From DATKPA01 sp051955985 (GTDB lineage: Bacteria; Planctomycetota; Phycisphaerae; WQYP01): a stretch of 64,000 nucleotides of DNA. A model generated the notes under the pieces. It did no database searches, was not told where the DNA came from, and was given only the letters and a program-made list of their open reading frames with translations. The position numbers and the translations under genes were made by a program. Of the stretch, positions 1 through 8,542 are shown piece by piece. The stretch spans positions 10,823 through 74,822 of the forward strand of contig JBQCGD010000039.1 of the NCBI GenBank assembly GCA_051955985.1, read 5' to 3'. The number at the start of each line of letters is the position of its first letter. Positions within the stretch are counted from its first letter, which is position 1.

Positions 1-1
1 C

Positions 2-994
2 CGCTTTTTCCGGAGGTGCGGGCGATCCGGTCTGATGCTCCCGGCCGTCTCTATCGGTTGCTGGCATAACTTCGGAGCGCCCGGGACCGACGCCGGCCAC
101 CACGGGGACGAATCGTCATTCCACGAAAACGCGCGGGCGATGCTGCGAACAGCATTCGATCTCGGCATCACCCATTTCGATCTGGCTAACAATTATGGGC
201 CGCCGCCGGGTGCGGCGGAGGAGCGGGTGGGGCGAATCCTCAAGGAAGACTTTGCTTCGTACCGCGATGAATTGATCATCGCCACAAAGGCCGGATACAC
301 GATGTGGGAGGGTCCCTATGGTGATTGGGGATCGCGCAAATATCTCCTGGCGAGCCTGGACGCGTCGCTCAAGCGGCTGAAACTCGACTACGTCGATATT
401 TTCTACTCACACCGCCCCGACCCGAATACGCCGCTTGAAGAGACCATGAGCGCGCTGGATCAGGCGGTACGCTCCGGCAAGGCGATTTATGCCGGGATTT
501 CCAATTATCGCGGCGGCCAGACGGCCGACGTGGTGGCAACGTGCAGGCAGCACGGAATGCACGTGCCCATTATCCACCAGCCCAAGTATTCGATGTTCGA
601 GCGATGGATTGAGCCGGAGCTTCTGCCCATCGTCGAAAAGTTCGGGATTGGCGTGATCTGCTTCAGCCCGCTCGCCCAGGGGCTGCTCACCGACAAGTAT
701 TTGAAAGGCGTGCCGTCCGATTCCCGTGCCAGCCTCGGCGGCTTCCTGAAGCCCGAGCAGATCACCGACGCGAAACTGTCCATCATCCGAAAGCTGAACG
801 ACGTGGCCAGGGCGCGCGGCCAGAGCCTGGCTCAGATGGCGCTGGCGTGGGTGCTCCGCCACCCGGTCGTGACGAGCGTGCTGATCGGCGCGAGCCGCCC
901 GGAGCAGATCCAGGAGAATGTGGCGGCGGTCAGCGGCGCTCCGCTGAGCGCGGAGGAACTCGCGCGAATCGAGGGAATCTTGCGCGGAAACTGA
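2..994 (+). CDS. Aldo/keto reductase (YghZ/GPR-like), 5' partial
   Basis: NAD(P)H-dependent reductase of the aldo/keto reductase superfamily, closest in pattern to the L-glyceraldehyde-3-phosphate reductase group (YghZ); cytoplasmic. The AKR tetrad is visible: Asp and Tyr in DLANNYG, Lys in IIATKAGY and His in YSHRPDP. An internal ATG lies at 35, but the same frame is open to base 2 and encodes RRCGRSGL directly before MLPAVS, the usual family N-terminus, so the true start lies before the window and the gene is cut by the window edge. The C-terminal nucleotide-binding part (SVLIGASRPEQIQENVAAV) is intact. It ends 26 bp before the next gene on the same strand. The family assignment is firm; the substrate is unknown. 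Confidence 0.9.
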   Translation, partial: RFFRRCGRSGLMLPAVSIGCWHNFGAPGTDAGHHGDESSFHENARAMLRTAFDLGITHFDLANNYGPPPGAAEERVGRILKEDFASYRDELIIATKAGYTMWEGPYGDWGSRKYLLASLDASLKRLKLDYVDIFYSHRPDPNTPLEETMSALDQAVRSGKAIYAGISNYRGGQTADVVATCRQHGMHVPIIHQPKYSMFERWIEPELLPIVEKFGIGVICFSPLAQGLLTDKYLKGVPSDSRASLGGFLKPEQITDAKLSIIRKLNDVARARGQSLAQMALAWVLRHPVVTSVLIGASRPEQIQENVAAVSGAPLSAEELARIEGILRGN

Positions 995-1020
995 CCCCCG
1001 GCGCCTGACCAGCGTGTGCC

Positions 1021-2553
1021 ATGACCCTGCCCGCCTCCACCGACGCGAATTCCCTGCAGCAAGTCCGCTTTTCGCGGAGCACCGGGTTTTCCCTGCTCAT
1101 CACCGGAGCCTACCTGGCGGTCGCGATCCCCCTGCTCATTCATCATTCCCTCTGGCGGGATGAAGCACACGCGTACGTCTTCGTTCGCGATACCCCGTTG
1201 CGCGAAATGCTCGCATCACTCCGCTACTTCGGCCATCCGCCCCTCTGGTACTTGTTGCTCTATCTTCTTAAATTCATTTACGCCGGGCCCGAGGCAATGC
1301 AGTGGCTGCATATCCTCCTCGCCGCAACCACCGTCTTCCTCGTCGCCCACTATTCCCCTTTTCCGCCGCTCGCGCGGCTGCTCTTTGCATTCGGATACTA
1401 CACGCTCTTCGAATACGGCTTCATCTCCCGGAACTATCAGCTCGTCTTCCTCGCGGCCGTCCTGTTCTGCATCGTCCGCACGCGAAACCCCCGGGGATAT
1501 ATATCGCAGGGAATCGCCATCGCGCTCCTCTGCATGTCGCACGTCCTCGGCATCATCATCGCGGCGGGACTCGGCGTCATGCTGGTGTATGAAGCGGTGG
1601 CGACCGCAAGCGAACGCGAATATGTGAAGCAGCGCTCCGGGAGGTTCGCAGCAGGGCTGGCAATCGCTGCGGGATTCGCCGCCATTTCTGTCGCGACCAT
1701 CATGCCCCCGCGCGATCTCGGGTTCGCGCCGGACTGGCACACGCAATTGAATTTCCCGCAATTTGCTCAAACGGTGCGGGCGCTGGCCGACGCATACCTG
1801 CCGCTGCCGCCATGGCAGGAGCATTTCTGGAACCAAAGCCTCCTGCAGCCGTGGGCACAGGATGTCGCGGGCGCACTGTTGCTGCTTGCGCTGCTCGCCG
1901 CAGTGTGGCGACACCGCGGAGTGTTTCTGTTCCTGCTGATCAGCAGCGTGGGAATTCTCGCTTTCTTCTATACCCGGTACTTTGGCTTCTGGCGCCACCA
2001 CGGAATGTTGTTCGTCGCTGCCACCGCCGCGCTCTGGCTCGCCTGGAAACCGCCACGGGAACCATCCCACGGCAAGCCGACATGGGACCAACGGACCTTG
2101 CGGGCGGTCTTGTTCACGATGCTCGCAATCCACACCTACGCCGCTGTCGTCGCCGTTTACTTCTGTTCCCACTATCCCTTTAACAAATCCAAAGAAGCCG
2201 CGGCATTTTTGAACGCGGCCGTCCCGCCCGATGAAACCGTGATCGTCCGAAACGACATCACCGTCCAATCGCTGGCAGCTTACGCCCCGGGCAGACAATT
2301 CTTCCTGCCGCGGGGCAGCCGCTGGGGAACCTACACCCACTGGCGGAATGACTTTTCAAAACACGACGCGGCGACATGGGCGAATCTGTTCGCCGCAAAG
2401 GAAGGCCGCCCCGTCATACTCGTCCTCGACCAGCCCGAAGAGATCCTCGGCCCCCGGACTGCCTTCCTCGCAGGGTTCGGCGGCGGAATCGTGGACGACG
2501 AGTGGTTTTACTTCTACCGCGTGGAGCCCCCTGCTCCCGCCACGACCCGGTGA
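1021..2553 (+). CDS. GT-C type membrane glycosyltransferase-like protein (paralog 1)
   Basis: Polytopic membrane protein of 510 aa. After one N-terminal membrane segment it carries LWRDEAHAY, an acidic loop motif placed as in PMT/ArnT-like GT-C glycosyltransferases, then HPPLWYLLLY and about nine further hydrophobic segments; the last 130 residues look soluble and extracytoplasmic. Expected role: transfer of a sugar from a polyprenyl-phosphate carrier outside the membrane. This is inference from architecture, and no donor or acceptor can be read. It is clearly paralogous to the gene at 5606 (shared EAMQWLH, WQE-FWN and RHHG-LFVA blocks). The ATG at 1021 has only a weak ribosome site. It converges on the pilin-like gene with a 5-bp gap. 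Confidence 0.72.
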   Translation: MTLPASTDANSLQQVRFSRSTGFSLLITGAYLAVAIPLLIHHSLWRDEAHAYVFVRDTPLREMLASLRYFGHPPLWYLLLYLLKFIYAGPEAMQWLHILLAATTVFLVAHYSPFPPLARLLFAFGYYTLFEYGFISRNYQLVFLAAVLFCIVRTRNPRGYISQGIAIALLCMSHVLGIIIAAGLGVMLVYEAVATASEREYVKQRSGRFAAGLAIAAGFAAISVATIMPPRDLGFAPDWHTQLNFPQFAQTVRALADAYLPLPPWQEHFWNQSLLQPWAQDVAGALLLLALLAAVWRHRGVFLFLLISSVGILAFFYTRYFGFWRHHGMLFVAATAALWLAWKPPREPSHGKPTWDQRTLRAVLFTMLAIHTYAAVVAVYFCSHYPFNKSKEAAAFLNAAVPPDETVIVRNDITVQSLAAYAPGRQFFLPRGSRWGTYTHWRNDFSKHDAATWANLFAAKEGRPVILVLDQPEEILGPRTAFLAGFGGGIVDDEWFYFYRVEPPAPATTR

Positions 2554-2558
2554 ATACC

Positions 2559-3347
2559 CTAGTTCCCGTCGAAGGCTTGCCAGATCTTGTCCTGGGTGGC
2601 GTTGTAAGTGGGGCTCGGAGGATTGACGGTCTCCGGCCACTGCGCCGCCGGCTGCTTGAATTCGCCGAGGGGGACCCAGTGGGCAGAACCGTCCGCATAC
2701 AGCACGTTGTTGCCCGTGACGTGCCCCGTCGCGACGCGGTTCGCCGCGGCGGTGAGGTCCGCAAAGATCGCCGCGTTCTGGAAATCATGAAGCCGCGGAA
2801 GGAGCGGCGGCTGGAGCATGCCCGGATTCGCGAGGTCATCCGGAATCTGCTTCCCGCCGTGATCCGGATCGTTCGCCAGCGGCGACGGCCGCGTGCAATA
2901 GCCCGCCTGGATGTTCGCCGTCGGTGCGATGCCCGGCAGCGGCCACGGGTTGTCGGCCGTGTTCAACATGAACTTGCTGTTCGTCTGCGATGGACAGTAA
3001 AGCAGCTTCGGCGTTTTGATGTAGGGTGACTTCGTGTAGTCATTGGTGATGAACAGCCCGAAGAGAACCCACCGCCCCGCCGTCGCCGAGTAAATCATGG
3101 AGTTGAACTGCTTCGAAACCGTGCGGTAGCCGATGGGAACCTCGTCGTCGTTTTCCTGGGCATATTCGACGAATGCGAGGTCGATCTGATGCAGGTTGCT
3201 GAGACAGGCGGAACGTTTGGCGCGCTCGCGAACCACGGCAAGCGAAGGAAGCAGGATGGCAATAAGAAGCGCGATGATCGCGACGACCACGAGCAGTTCG
3301 ATGAGCGTGAATGCGCCGGAAGAGGATGTGCGCGCGCCGGGGCTCAA
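2559..3347 (-). CDS. Prepilin-type N-terminal cleavage/methylation domain protein
   Basis: Type II secretion/type IV pilin-like protein of 262 aa. A short basic leader is followed by FTLIELLVVVAIIALLIAI (residues 13-31), the hydrophobic helix with the conserved Glu at +5. The C-terminal NNVLYADGSAHWVPL is the H-X9-DG type end common in planctomycete pseudopilins. An Ala lies between the Gly and the Phe of the usual G|FTLIE cleavage site, which is slightly unusual. The start is read as TTG at 3347, overlapping the stop of the cytochrome gene (TTGA), because the leader then has normal length. It is the third gene of the dehydrogenase-cytochrome-pilin operon, which suggests export to the cell surface. 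Confidence 0.8.
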   Translation of the reverse strand: MSPGARTSSSGAFTLIELLVVVAIIALLIAILLPSLAVVRERAKRSACLSNLHQIDLAFVEYAQENDDEVPIGYRTVSKQFNSMIYSATAGRWVLFGLFITNDYTKSPYIKTPKLLYCPSQTNSKFMLNTADNPWPLPGIAPTANIQAGYCTRPSPLANDPDHGGKQIPDDLANPGMLQPPLLPRLHDFQNAAIFADLTAAANRVATGHVTGNNVLYADGSAHWVPLGEFKQPAAQWPETVNPPSPTYNATQDKIWQAFDGN

Positions 3348-4039
3348 GGATGCTCCGAAGGCGTGGGTTTGTCGCGAGCGCCCTGCTTTTTTCCACCACT
3401 GCCGCCGCCCGCCTCATGTGGGTGATTGCGCTTCTCCGGCGGTGGAATCGGGTCCGTATTGGAATACATGGCCTGGGCGGGATGCAGCGTCGTGGTCCTG
3501 CCGTCGACTTCGGCAGTAATCGTCACGTCGCCCGGTCTCGTGCCGGCTGGGAGCGTGGCCGTCCAGTTCCAGTCGGAAACGTCGGCGGAAATCTCGCGAC
3601 CGCCCACGTGAATCGTCACCTTGGCATCCACCATCACCTCCCCGGACCACTTGTCGCCATCGATCGCCGTCACCGAGAGGTACGGGTTCCCCATGATCAG
3701 CGCGCGGTGAAACGCCGTTTCTGTATCCAGGTCGCGACCCTGGATCGGATCCTGCGACGGACCCGCGGCCATGTCGGCGCACGCTTTGATCAGCCCCGCA
3801 TCATCCAGGTGACGCCCCAGCGAAGGCCCGTACGACGCGCCCTCCGGACCGTGGCACTTCGCACAGTCGTTGTCGTAATAGGTCATCGCGGCGAACGCGG
3901 GGGCGTTCACCGGACGCTCAGCCGGCAGCGTCGCAGGAGAGACTGCCGGCGCGGCATCCGCTGCAACAAGCAGCAGTGCCGCCGTAGACAATGCGGCGGC
4001 GCCGGCGAGTACATACGCAACGCGATCCTGGCGAATCAT
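3344..4039 (-). CDS. Secreted c-type cytochrome
   Basis: Periplasmic or membrane-anchored monoheme cytochrome c, 231 aa. Residues 8-28 form a signal peptide or anchor; CAKCH at 59-63 is the heme-binding CXXCH motif. The second half (about 120-200) resembles a beta-rich domain rather than cytochrome, and the C-terminal 30 residues are Pro/Gly/Lys-rich and probably disordered. Its ATG overlaps the TGA of the upstream PQQ-type dehydrogenase (ATGA), which signals translational coupling, and it most likely accepts electrons from that enzyme. The heme motif is seen directly; the partnership is inferred. Confidence 0.85.
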   Translation of the reverse strand: MIRQDRVAYVLAGAAALSTAALLLVAADAAPAVSPATLPAERPVNAPAFAAMTYYDNDCAKCHGPEGASYGPSLGRHLDDAGLIKACADMAAGPSQDPIQGRDLDTETAFHRALIMGNPYLSVTAIDGDKWSGEVMVDAKVTIHVGGREISADVSDWNWTATLPAGTRPGDVTITAEVDGRTTTLHPAQAMYSNTDPIPPPEKRNHPHEAGGGSGGKKQGARDKPTPSEHP

Positions 4040-5403
4040 TTGCCCGCAACCTTCGAAAGGCGATAAACGCGGCCATTCGGCTCATCGACCGAAAACAGGA
4101 GATTGTCCGTGCCCGGCTCTTCGATGATGTCCACGGGCCGCCCGTAAAAGCCCCCTCGGTCCGTGCGGGCAACGTTGTGGTTCATCAGGCAATCGACGAT
4201 CTCATATCCCTGCTTCGGGTGGCCGGCGGCATCAAACTCCAGCTTGCCGATGCAATACCCCTGCTTGATGTCGTGATTCCAACTGCCGTGAAATCCAATG
4301 TACATGTCGCCGCGGTGTCCAAGCGCAGAATCCTTGTTGAGCCACGTCCAGCCGCATGCCGCCCAGTGTGCAGGAAACATGTACGCAGGCTGCACCGCCA
4401 CCGCCTTCATCGCTTCAAGATTGGGATATTCCGGCGGCTGCGGATTCGCAACGATCCGGTCCCGCGCGATTCTTCCAAGATCGTAATACTCCGGCCGCAC
4501 GATGTTGGCATCGAGCAGGTACGGATGCCCGTAAAACTTGCCCTGCTCATAGTGATTCACTTCCTCCCCCGGAATGCGATCAGTGATCGGCTGATCAACC
4601 CCGATCTGATCGCCCAGCAACTTGCCGAAATTGTCCGACCCCTGGTCGCATCCCCAGATCTCATGCGTGCCGGGACGAAATAGCAGCTTCTCGGTATTCC
4701 GGACGCCCGAGCAGAAAAGCGTCTTCGGCCGCCCGTCGAAATAGTACTTCCAGATTTTTTCGCGCTCTTCCGCGTGTGGCTCGCTGTCCTGCTGCTTCGC
4801 CAGGATCTTCTTGTCGTTCAGATCCGAGAAATTTTCGTGGTCGCCGACGCCGGTGTAAAAACCGTCAGAATCCACAAGGATCGGACGCCACCAGTGCCCC
4901 CCCCCGCCGGGCACCGACCCTTCCGGGAGAATCACAGTGGTGTCCGTCAGCTTGCTGCCGTCTTCCACCGGCTTGGCTTTGTAGATGCCGTGGGACGTCG
5001 TGTACCAGAGCCACCCGTCCACGAACTCCATGTTGTGCAGCCCCGAGATCTTGCGCGGATCCACTTTCACCACGACCGCCACTTTCTTGTACGTGCCGTC
5101 CGGCTGCTTCTTGAACGAGGTGATCGTCCCGTACTTATGCGAGGAAACATACAGCGTCCCGAAATCGTCGAACTGCAGGAATCGCACCTCCGTGCGGCGG
5201 TATTCATCCGTCACGGCTTCGACGCGATAGCCCGCCTGGATCTTGAATTCCGGAACGCCGGGCCCGCGCTCGCCCGTCGTCTCCATGGGCGGTATCCGTT
5301 TAGCGCTCGAGACGATCTCGGGATGCGCATCGGCGCCGAAAAGGGCAGCCGCCGGCAGAAGAACGGCAACGGCGGCCAGGGAAAACGGAATCGAATGCGG
5401 CAC
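4036..5403 (-). CDS. Secreted PQQ-type sugar (sorbosone-like) dehydrogenase
   Basis: Probable quinoprotein dehydrogenase with a beta-propeller fold, 455 aa, periplasmic. It resembles the sorbosone/membrane-bound dehydrogenase group in blocks such as GLHNMEFVDGWLWYTTSHG, FCSGVRNTEKLLF, GHPYLLDA and HRGDMYIGFHGSWNHD. The frame is open to 5544, but GTG at 5403 is preferred because AAGGAG lies 7 bases upstream and a clean signal peptide follows (MPHSIPFSLAAVAVLLPAAA). It heads a tightly coupled operon with a cytochrome c and a pilin-like protein, which fits an extracytoplasmic oxidation that feeds electrons to the cytochrome. Substrate and cofactor are inferred only. Confidence 0.78.
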   Translation of the reverse strand: MPHSIPFSLAAVAVLLPAAALFGADAHPEIVSSAKRIPPMETTGERGPGVPEFKIQAGYRVEAVTDEYRRTEVRFLQFDDFGTLYVSSHKYGTITSFKKQPDGTYKKVAVVVKVDPRKISGLHNMEFVDGWLWYTTSHGIYKAKPVEDGSKLTDTTVILPEGSVPGGGGHWWRPILVDSDGFYTGVGDHENFSDLNDKKILAKQQDSEPHAEEREKIWKYYFDGRPKTLFCSGVRNTEKLLFRPGTHEIWGCDQGSDNFGKLLGDQIGVDQPITDRIPGEEVNHYEQGKFYGHPYLLDANIVRPEYYDLGRIARDRIVANPQPPEYPNLEAMKAVAVQPAYMFPAHWAACGWTWLNKDSALGHRGDMYIGFHGSWNHDIKQGYCIGKLEFDAAGHPKQGYEIVDCLMNHNVARTDRGGFYGRPVDIIEEPGTDNLLFSVDEPNGRVYRLSKVAGK

Positions 5404-5605
5404 GAGTTTCTCCTTGGCGGATGAAAAAGTCGCAGCAGCGAGAAGCGCTGCATCTTCGGTGGGAGGCCAACGAGGATGCAAGGGATTTAATGCTACCCGT
5501 GAGAAAACTTTTCCCAATTTTCGGAACCGCGGTGCCTGCCACATTTTTTTAACAAAGATTCGTTATCCCGCGGAAACGTCCCTGAACTCCGTCCGAGGGA
5601 AAGCG

Positions 5606-7162
5606 ATGAGTTCCTCTGTGGCTGGCTCTCCACCCGCCGCGGCAGCGTTGAACATGCCGGTGCGCAAAACACGCTGGCCATCTCCATTTGCGCCGTGGAA
5701 CGCCCTTACCCTCCTCTACCTCCTGGTCGCGGGCCTCCTCGTGGCACGCCATGGATTGTGGCGCGATGAGGCCCAGGCTTTTCTCATTGCCCGCGACAGC
5801 CCCTCCATCGGCGAACTCCTCTACAACCTCCGCTTTGAAGGTCACCCGCCCTTGTGGCATCTGCTTCTCTGGGTGCTCACACGCATGACGCAGCGGCCCG
5901 AAGCAATGCAGTGGCTGCACCTCGCCCTAGCCGCGACCACCGTGTGGCTTGTCGTGCGATTCGCTCCCTTTCCCAAACTCGCAAAGGTGCTCTTCCCCTT
6001 CGGCTATTTTCCGCTTTTTGAGTACGGCGTGCTGGCGCGCAATTATCAGTTGTTTCTCCTGCTCTCCCTCCTCTTTTGCGTCGTGTGGGTGCAGCGGCGA
6101 ACGGCGTATGTGCGCCTCGGCCTCATCCTGGCCCTGCTGGCCATGAGCCATGTCTGCGGAACCATCCTCGCCGCCGCATTGGGGCTGATGCTCGTGATCG
6201 ATTCAACAACCGTGCGGGCACCGAGCGGGAGACGCGGGTTCCTGTCCTGGGGATTTGTCGCAGGCGCGTGTATCGCCATCGCCGGTGCCGCCATCGCCGT
6301 GCAGGTGATGAAGCCCAAGCCGGGAGGGACTTTCGCCCAAGGATGGAATTGGAGCTTCAAGAGCGACCGCATTGAGCACACCATGCGGGCCATGCCCGAC
6401 GCCATCCTGCCGCTCTCCCCCTGGCAGGAGAAGTTCTGGAATGAGCAGGTGATCCAGGACGACGCGGTGGCGGCAAAGGTGGGCTGGGCGTGTGCCGCAA
6501 TCGGATTGCTCTGCGTCCTCAATTCGTGGCGGGCCCTCCTCTTCCTGGTGGTAAGCGATGCCGGATTGCTGCTGTTTTTTCACGTGAAACTTTTCGGAGA
6601 ACGGCGGCACCATGGGGCCTTGTTCGTCGCCCTCCTCGCCGCGTTGTGGATCGCCTGGAGCGCGCGACCTCAGGTGGTCAAGGAATGGCGCTGGTGGCGA
6701 AAAGGACTTTGGTGGGTGCCGCGCGCCGCCTTCATCGGATTGCTCGCCCTGCACGTGTATGCCGCGGCAATTCCCGCCTATGAATGCTGGACGCACACCT
6801 TTTCACCCGCAAAACAAGCTGCCGCGCTGATTCGCCGCGAACTGAAGCCGGGCGACATCGTCGTCTCCGGAAACCAGATCATCACGACCTCCGTCGCCGC
6901 TTATTTGCCCGGAGTGAAAATGTATTTCCCGGAGCCCGGCCGATGGGGCACTTTCACGCTCTGGGACAACACACCCTGGGGCGACGCCAACGCCCTGCAG
7001 ATCCTCGCCTTCGCCTGGAAGCAGAAGCACCCGGTCATCGTGGTGCGCTGCTGGGCCGGCGGCAGGATCCTGGGGGCAAAGGAGCTCGGGGAGTTCAAGG
7101 AAGGAATCGCCGATTCGGAAATGTATTCCGTGCAGCGAATCGACCCGGCGCCGAAGAAATGA
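5606..7162 (+). CDS. GT-C type membrane glycosyltransferase-like protein (paralog 2)
   Basis: Polytopic membrane protein of 518 aa, paralog of the gene at 1021. LWRDEAQAFL provides the acidic loop motif, followed by GHPPLWHLLLW and EAMQWLHLALAATTVWLV; about ten hydrophobic segments precede a soluble C-terminal domain. ATG 5606 is chosen because GAGGGA lies just upstream and the previous 121 codons of open frame overlap the opposite dehydrogenase gene. It is divergent from the dehydrogenase operon across about 200 bp and converges on fabF with a 35-bp gap. Expected role as for paralog 1: lipid-linked sugar transfer at the membrane, by analogy only. Confidence 0.72.
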   Translation: MSSSVAGSPPAAAALNMPVRKTRWPSPFAPWNALTLLYLLVAGLLVARHGLWRDEAQAFLIARDSPSIGELLYNLRFEGHPPLWHLLLWVLTRMTQRPEAMQWLHLALAATTVWLVVRFAPFPKLAKVLFPFGYFPLFEYGVLARNYQLFLLLSLLFCVVWVQRRTAYVRLGLILALLAMSHVCGTILAAALGLMLVIDSTTVRAPSGRRGFLSWGFVAGACIAIAGAAIAVQVMKPKPGGTFAQGWNWSFKSDRIEHTMRAMPDAILPLSPWQEKFWNEQVIQDDAVAAKVGWACAAIGLLCVLNSWRALLFLVVSDAGLLLFFHVKLFGERRHHGALFVALLAALWIAWSARPQVVKEWRWWRKGLWWVPRAAFIGLLALHVYAAAIPAYECWTHTFSPAKQAAALIRRELKPGDIVVSGNQIITTSVAAYLPGVKMYFPEPGRWGTFTLWDNTPWGDANALQILAFAWKQKHPVIVVRCWAGGRILGAKELGEFKEGIADSEMYSVQRIDPAPKK

Positions 7163-7197
7163 TGCGGCTTCTAAAGCGCCGCCTGAGGAGAACGGTC

Positions 7198-8490
7198 TTA
7201 CGCCGTGAACCGCTTGATGATGATCGTGTCGTTCTGCCCCCCGAACCCGAAGGAATTGCTCATCGCAATGTCCACACGCGCGGGGCGGGCCTTGTTCGGA
7301 ACGTAGTCCAGGTCGCATTCCGGATCCGGAACCGAATAGTTCGCCGTCGGCGGAATGATGTTGTCGCGAATCGCCAGGATGCACGTGATCAGTTCCACCG
7401 CGCCCGCTGCCGCAATCAGGTGCCCCATCATCGATTTGATCGAAGACATCGGCACCTGCTTCGCATGCTCGCCGAACACCGTTTTCACCGCCAGCGTCTC
7501 CGTGGAATCGTTTTCCTTCGTCCCCGTGCCGTGCGCGTTGATGTACTGGATCTCCTTCGGCGTCATCTCGGCGTCCTTCAGCGCTTCCTTGATGGCCACG
7601 ATGGCGCCCCGCCCTTCCGGATGCTGGTCCGTCACCGCAAACGCATCGCACGATGAACCGTAGCCGACCACTTCCGCGAGGATCTTCGCCCCGCGTGCCT
7701 GGGCGTGATCCAGCGATTCGAGAATGACGATGCCGGCGCCCTCGCCGAGCACAAAACCCCCGCGCGTCGCATCAAATGGCCGGCAGGCCTGGCGCGGATT
7801 CTCGTTGAACGTGGAGAGCGCCGTCAGCCGGTTGAACCCCGTCACTCCGAACGGATGGATCATCGAGTGAGCGCCCCCCGAGATCATGATCTCCGTATCG
7901 CCGCGCCGGATTAGCTCGGCCGCTTCCCCGATGGCCTGCGTCGAGGCCGCGCACGCGGTGAGGCAATTCAGGCTCGGGCCGCGGGCGTTGAACTCCATCG
8001 CCAGGTGCGTGATCGTCATCGAGGGCTCCTGCTCGATTTCGCGCATCGGGCCGAACGACTTCAGGGCAAGATTCCCCCACGTTTTGGTATCGAGCGCGCT
8101 CGCCCCCACGGGCCACCCCGCCAGGGCGTTCGACGAAAAATTGTTGAAATCGAGGCCCCCTTCACCCGCCCCCGTGTACGTCCCCACGTTGTACGGATCC
8201 ACCTTCACCTTGTCGAGACCCGCCATTTTCCAGGCCTGCGTGGCGGCGCCGAGGGCGAACTGCGTGTTCCGGCCGGCTTCCTTGTGCAGGTCGTAGGACG
8301 AGCCGATGGCGCTCCTGAAATCGTAGTTCTTCACCTCCGCCGAGAACGTCGTGGGGAACGTCGTGGCGTCGAACAGGGTGGTCGGGGCAATCCCTGACTC
8401 GCCCGCGAGAAGCCGTTTCCAGACGGTTTCAATGTCGTGGCCGAGCGGAGTGACCCAGCCGATGCCGGTGATGACGACGCGTTTACGCAT
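7198..8490 (-). CDS. fabF: Beta-ketoacyl-ACP synthase II (FabF-like)
   Basis: Condensing enzyme of fatty acid or polyketide elongation, 430 aa, cytoplasmic. It starts with MRKRVVITGIGWVTPLG, the typical KAS start, and keeps the full catalytic triad: Cys180 in LTACAAS, His320 in NAHGTGT and His357 in MMGHLIAAAG. GEGAGIVILE and the C-terminal NSFGFGGQN are also typical. The second ketosynthase-like gene ends 52 bp upstream, and an ACP and two dehydratase-like genes lie further up on the same strand. The pairing with a catalytically altered partner (KS-beta type) suggests a KS-alpha/KS-beta heterodimer rather than housekeeping FabF. Confidence 0.92.
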   Translation of the reverse strand: MRKRVVITGIGWVTPLGHDIETVWKRLLAGESGIAPTTLFDATTFPTTFSAEVKNYDFRSAIGSSYDLHKEAGRNTQFALGAATQAWKMAGLDKVKVDPYNVGTYTGAGEGGLDFNNFSSNALAGWPVGASALDTKTWGNLALKSFGPMREIEQEPSMTITHLAMEFNARGPSLNCLTACAASTQAIGEAAELIRRGDTEIMISGGAHSMIHPFGVTGFNRLTALSTFNENPRQACRPFDATRGGFVLGEGAGIVILESLDHAQARGAKILAEVVGYGSSCDAFAVTDQHPEGRGAIVAIKEALKDAEMTPKEIQYINAHGTGTKENDSTETLAVKTVFGEHAKQVPMSSIKSMMGHLIAAAGAVELITCILAIRDNIIPPTANYSVPDPECDLDYVPNKARPARVDIAMSNSFGFGGQNDTIIIKRFTA

Positions 8491-8542
8491 GTGCTTGATC
8501 CTGAGCCTTGAGTCCTGAGTCCTGGTTATGCACCGCTCGGGG

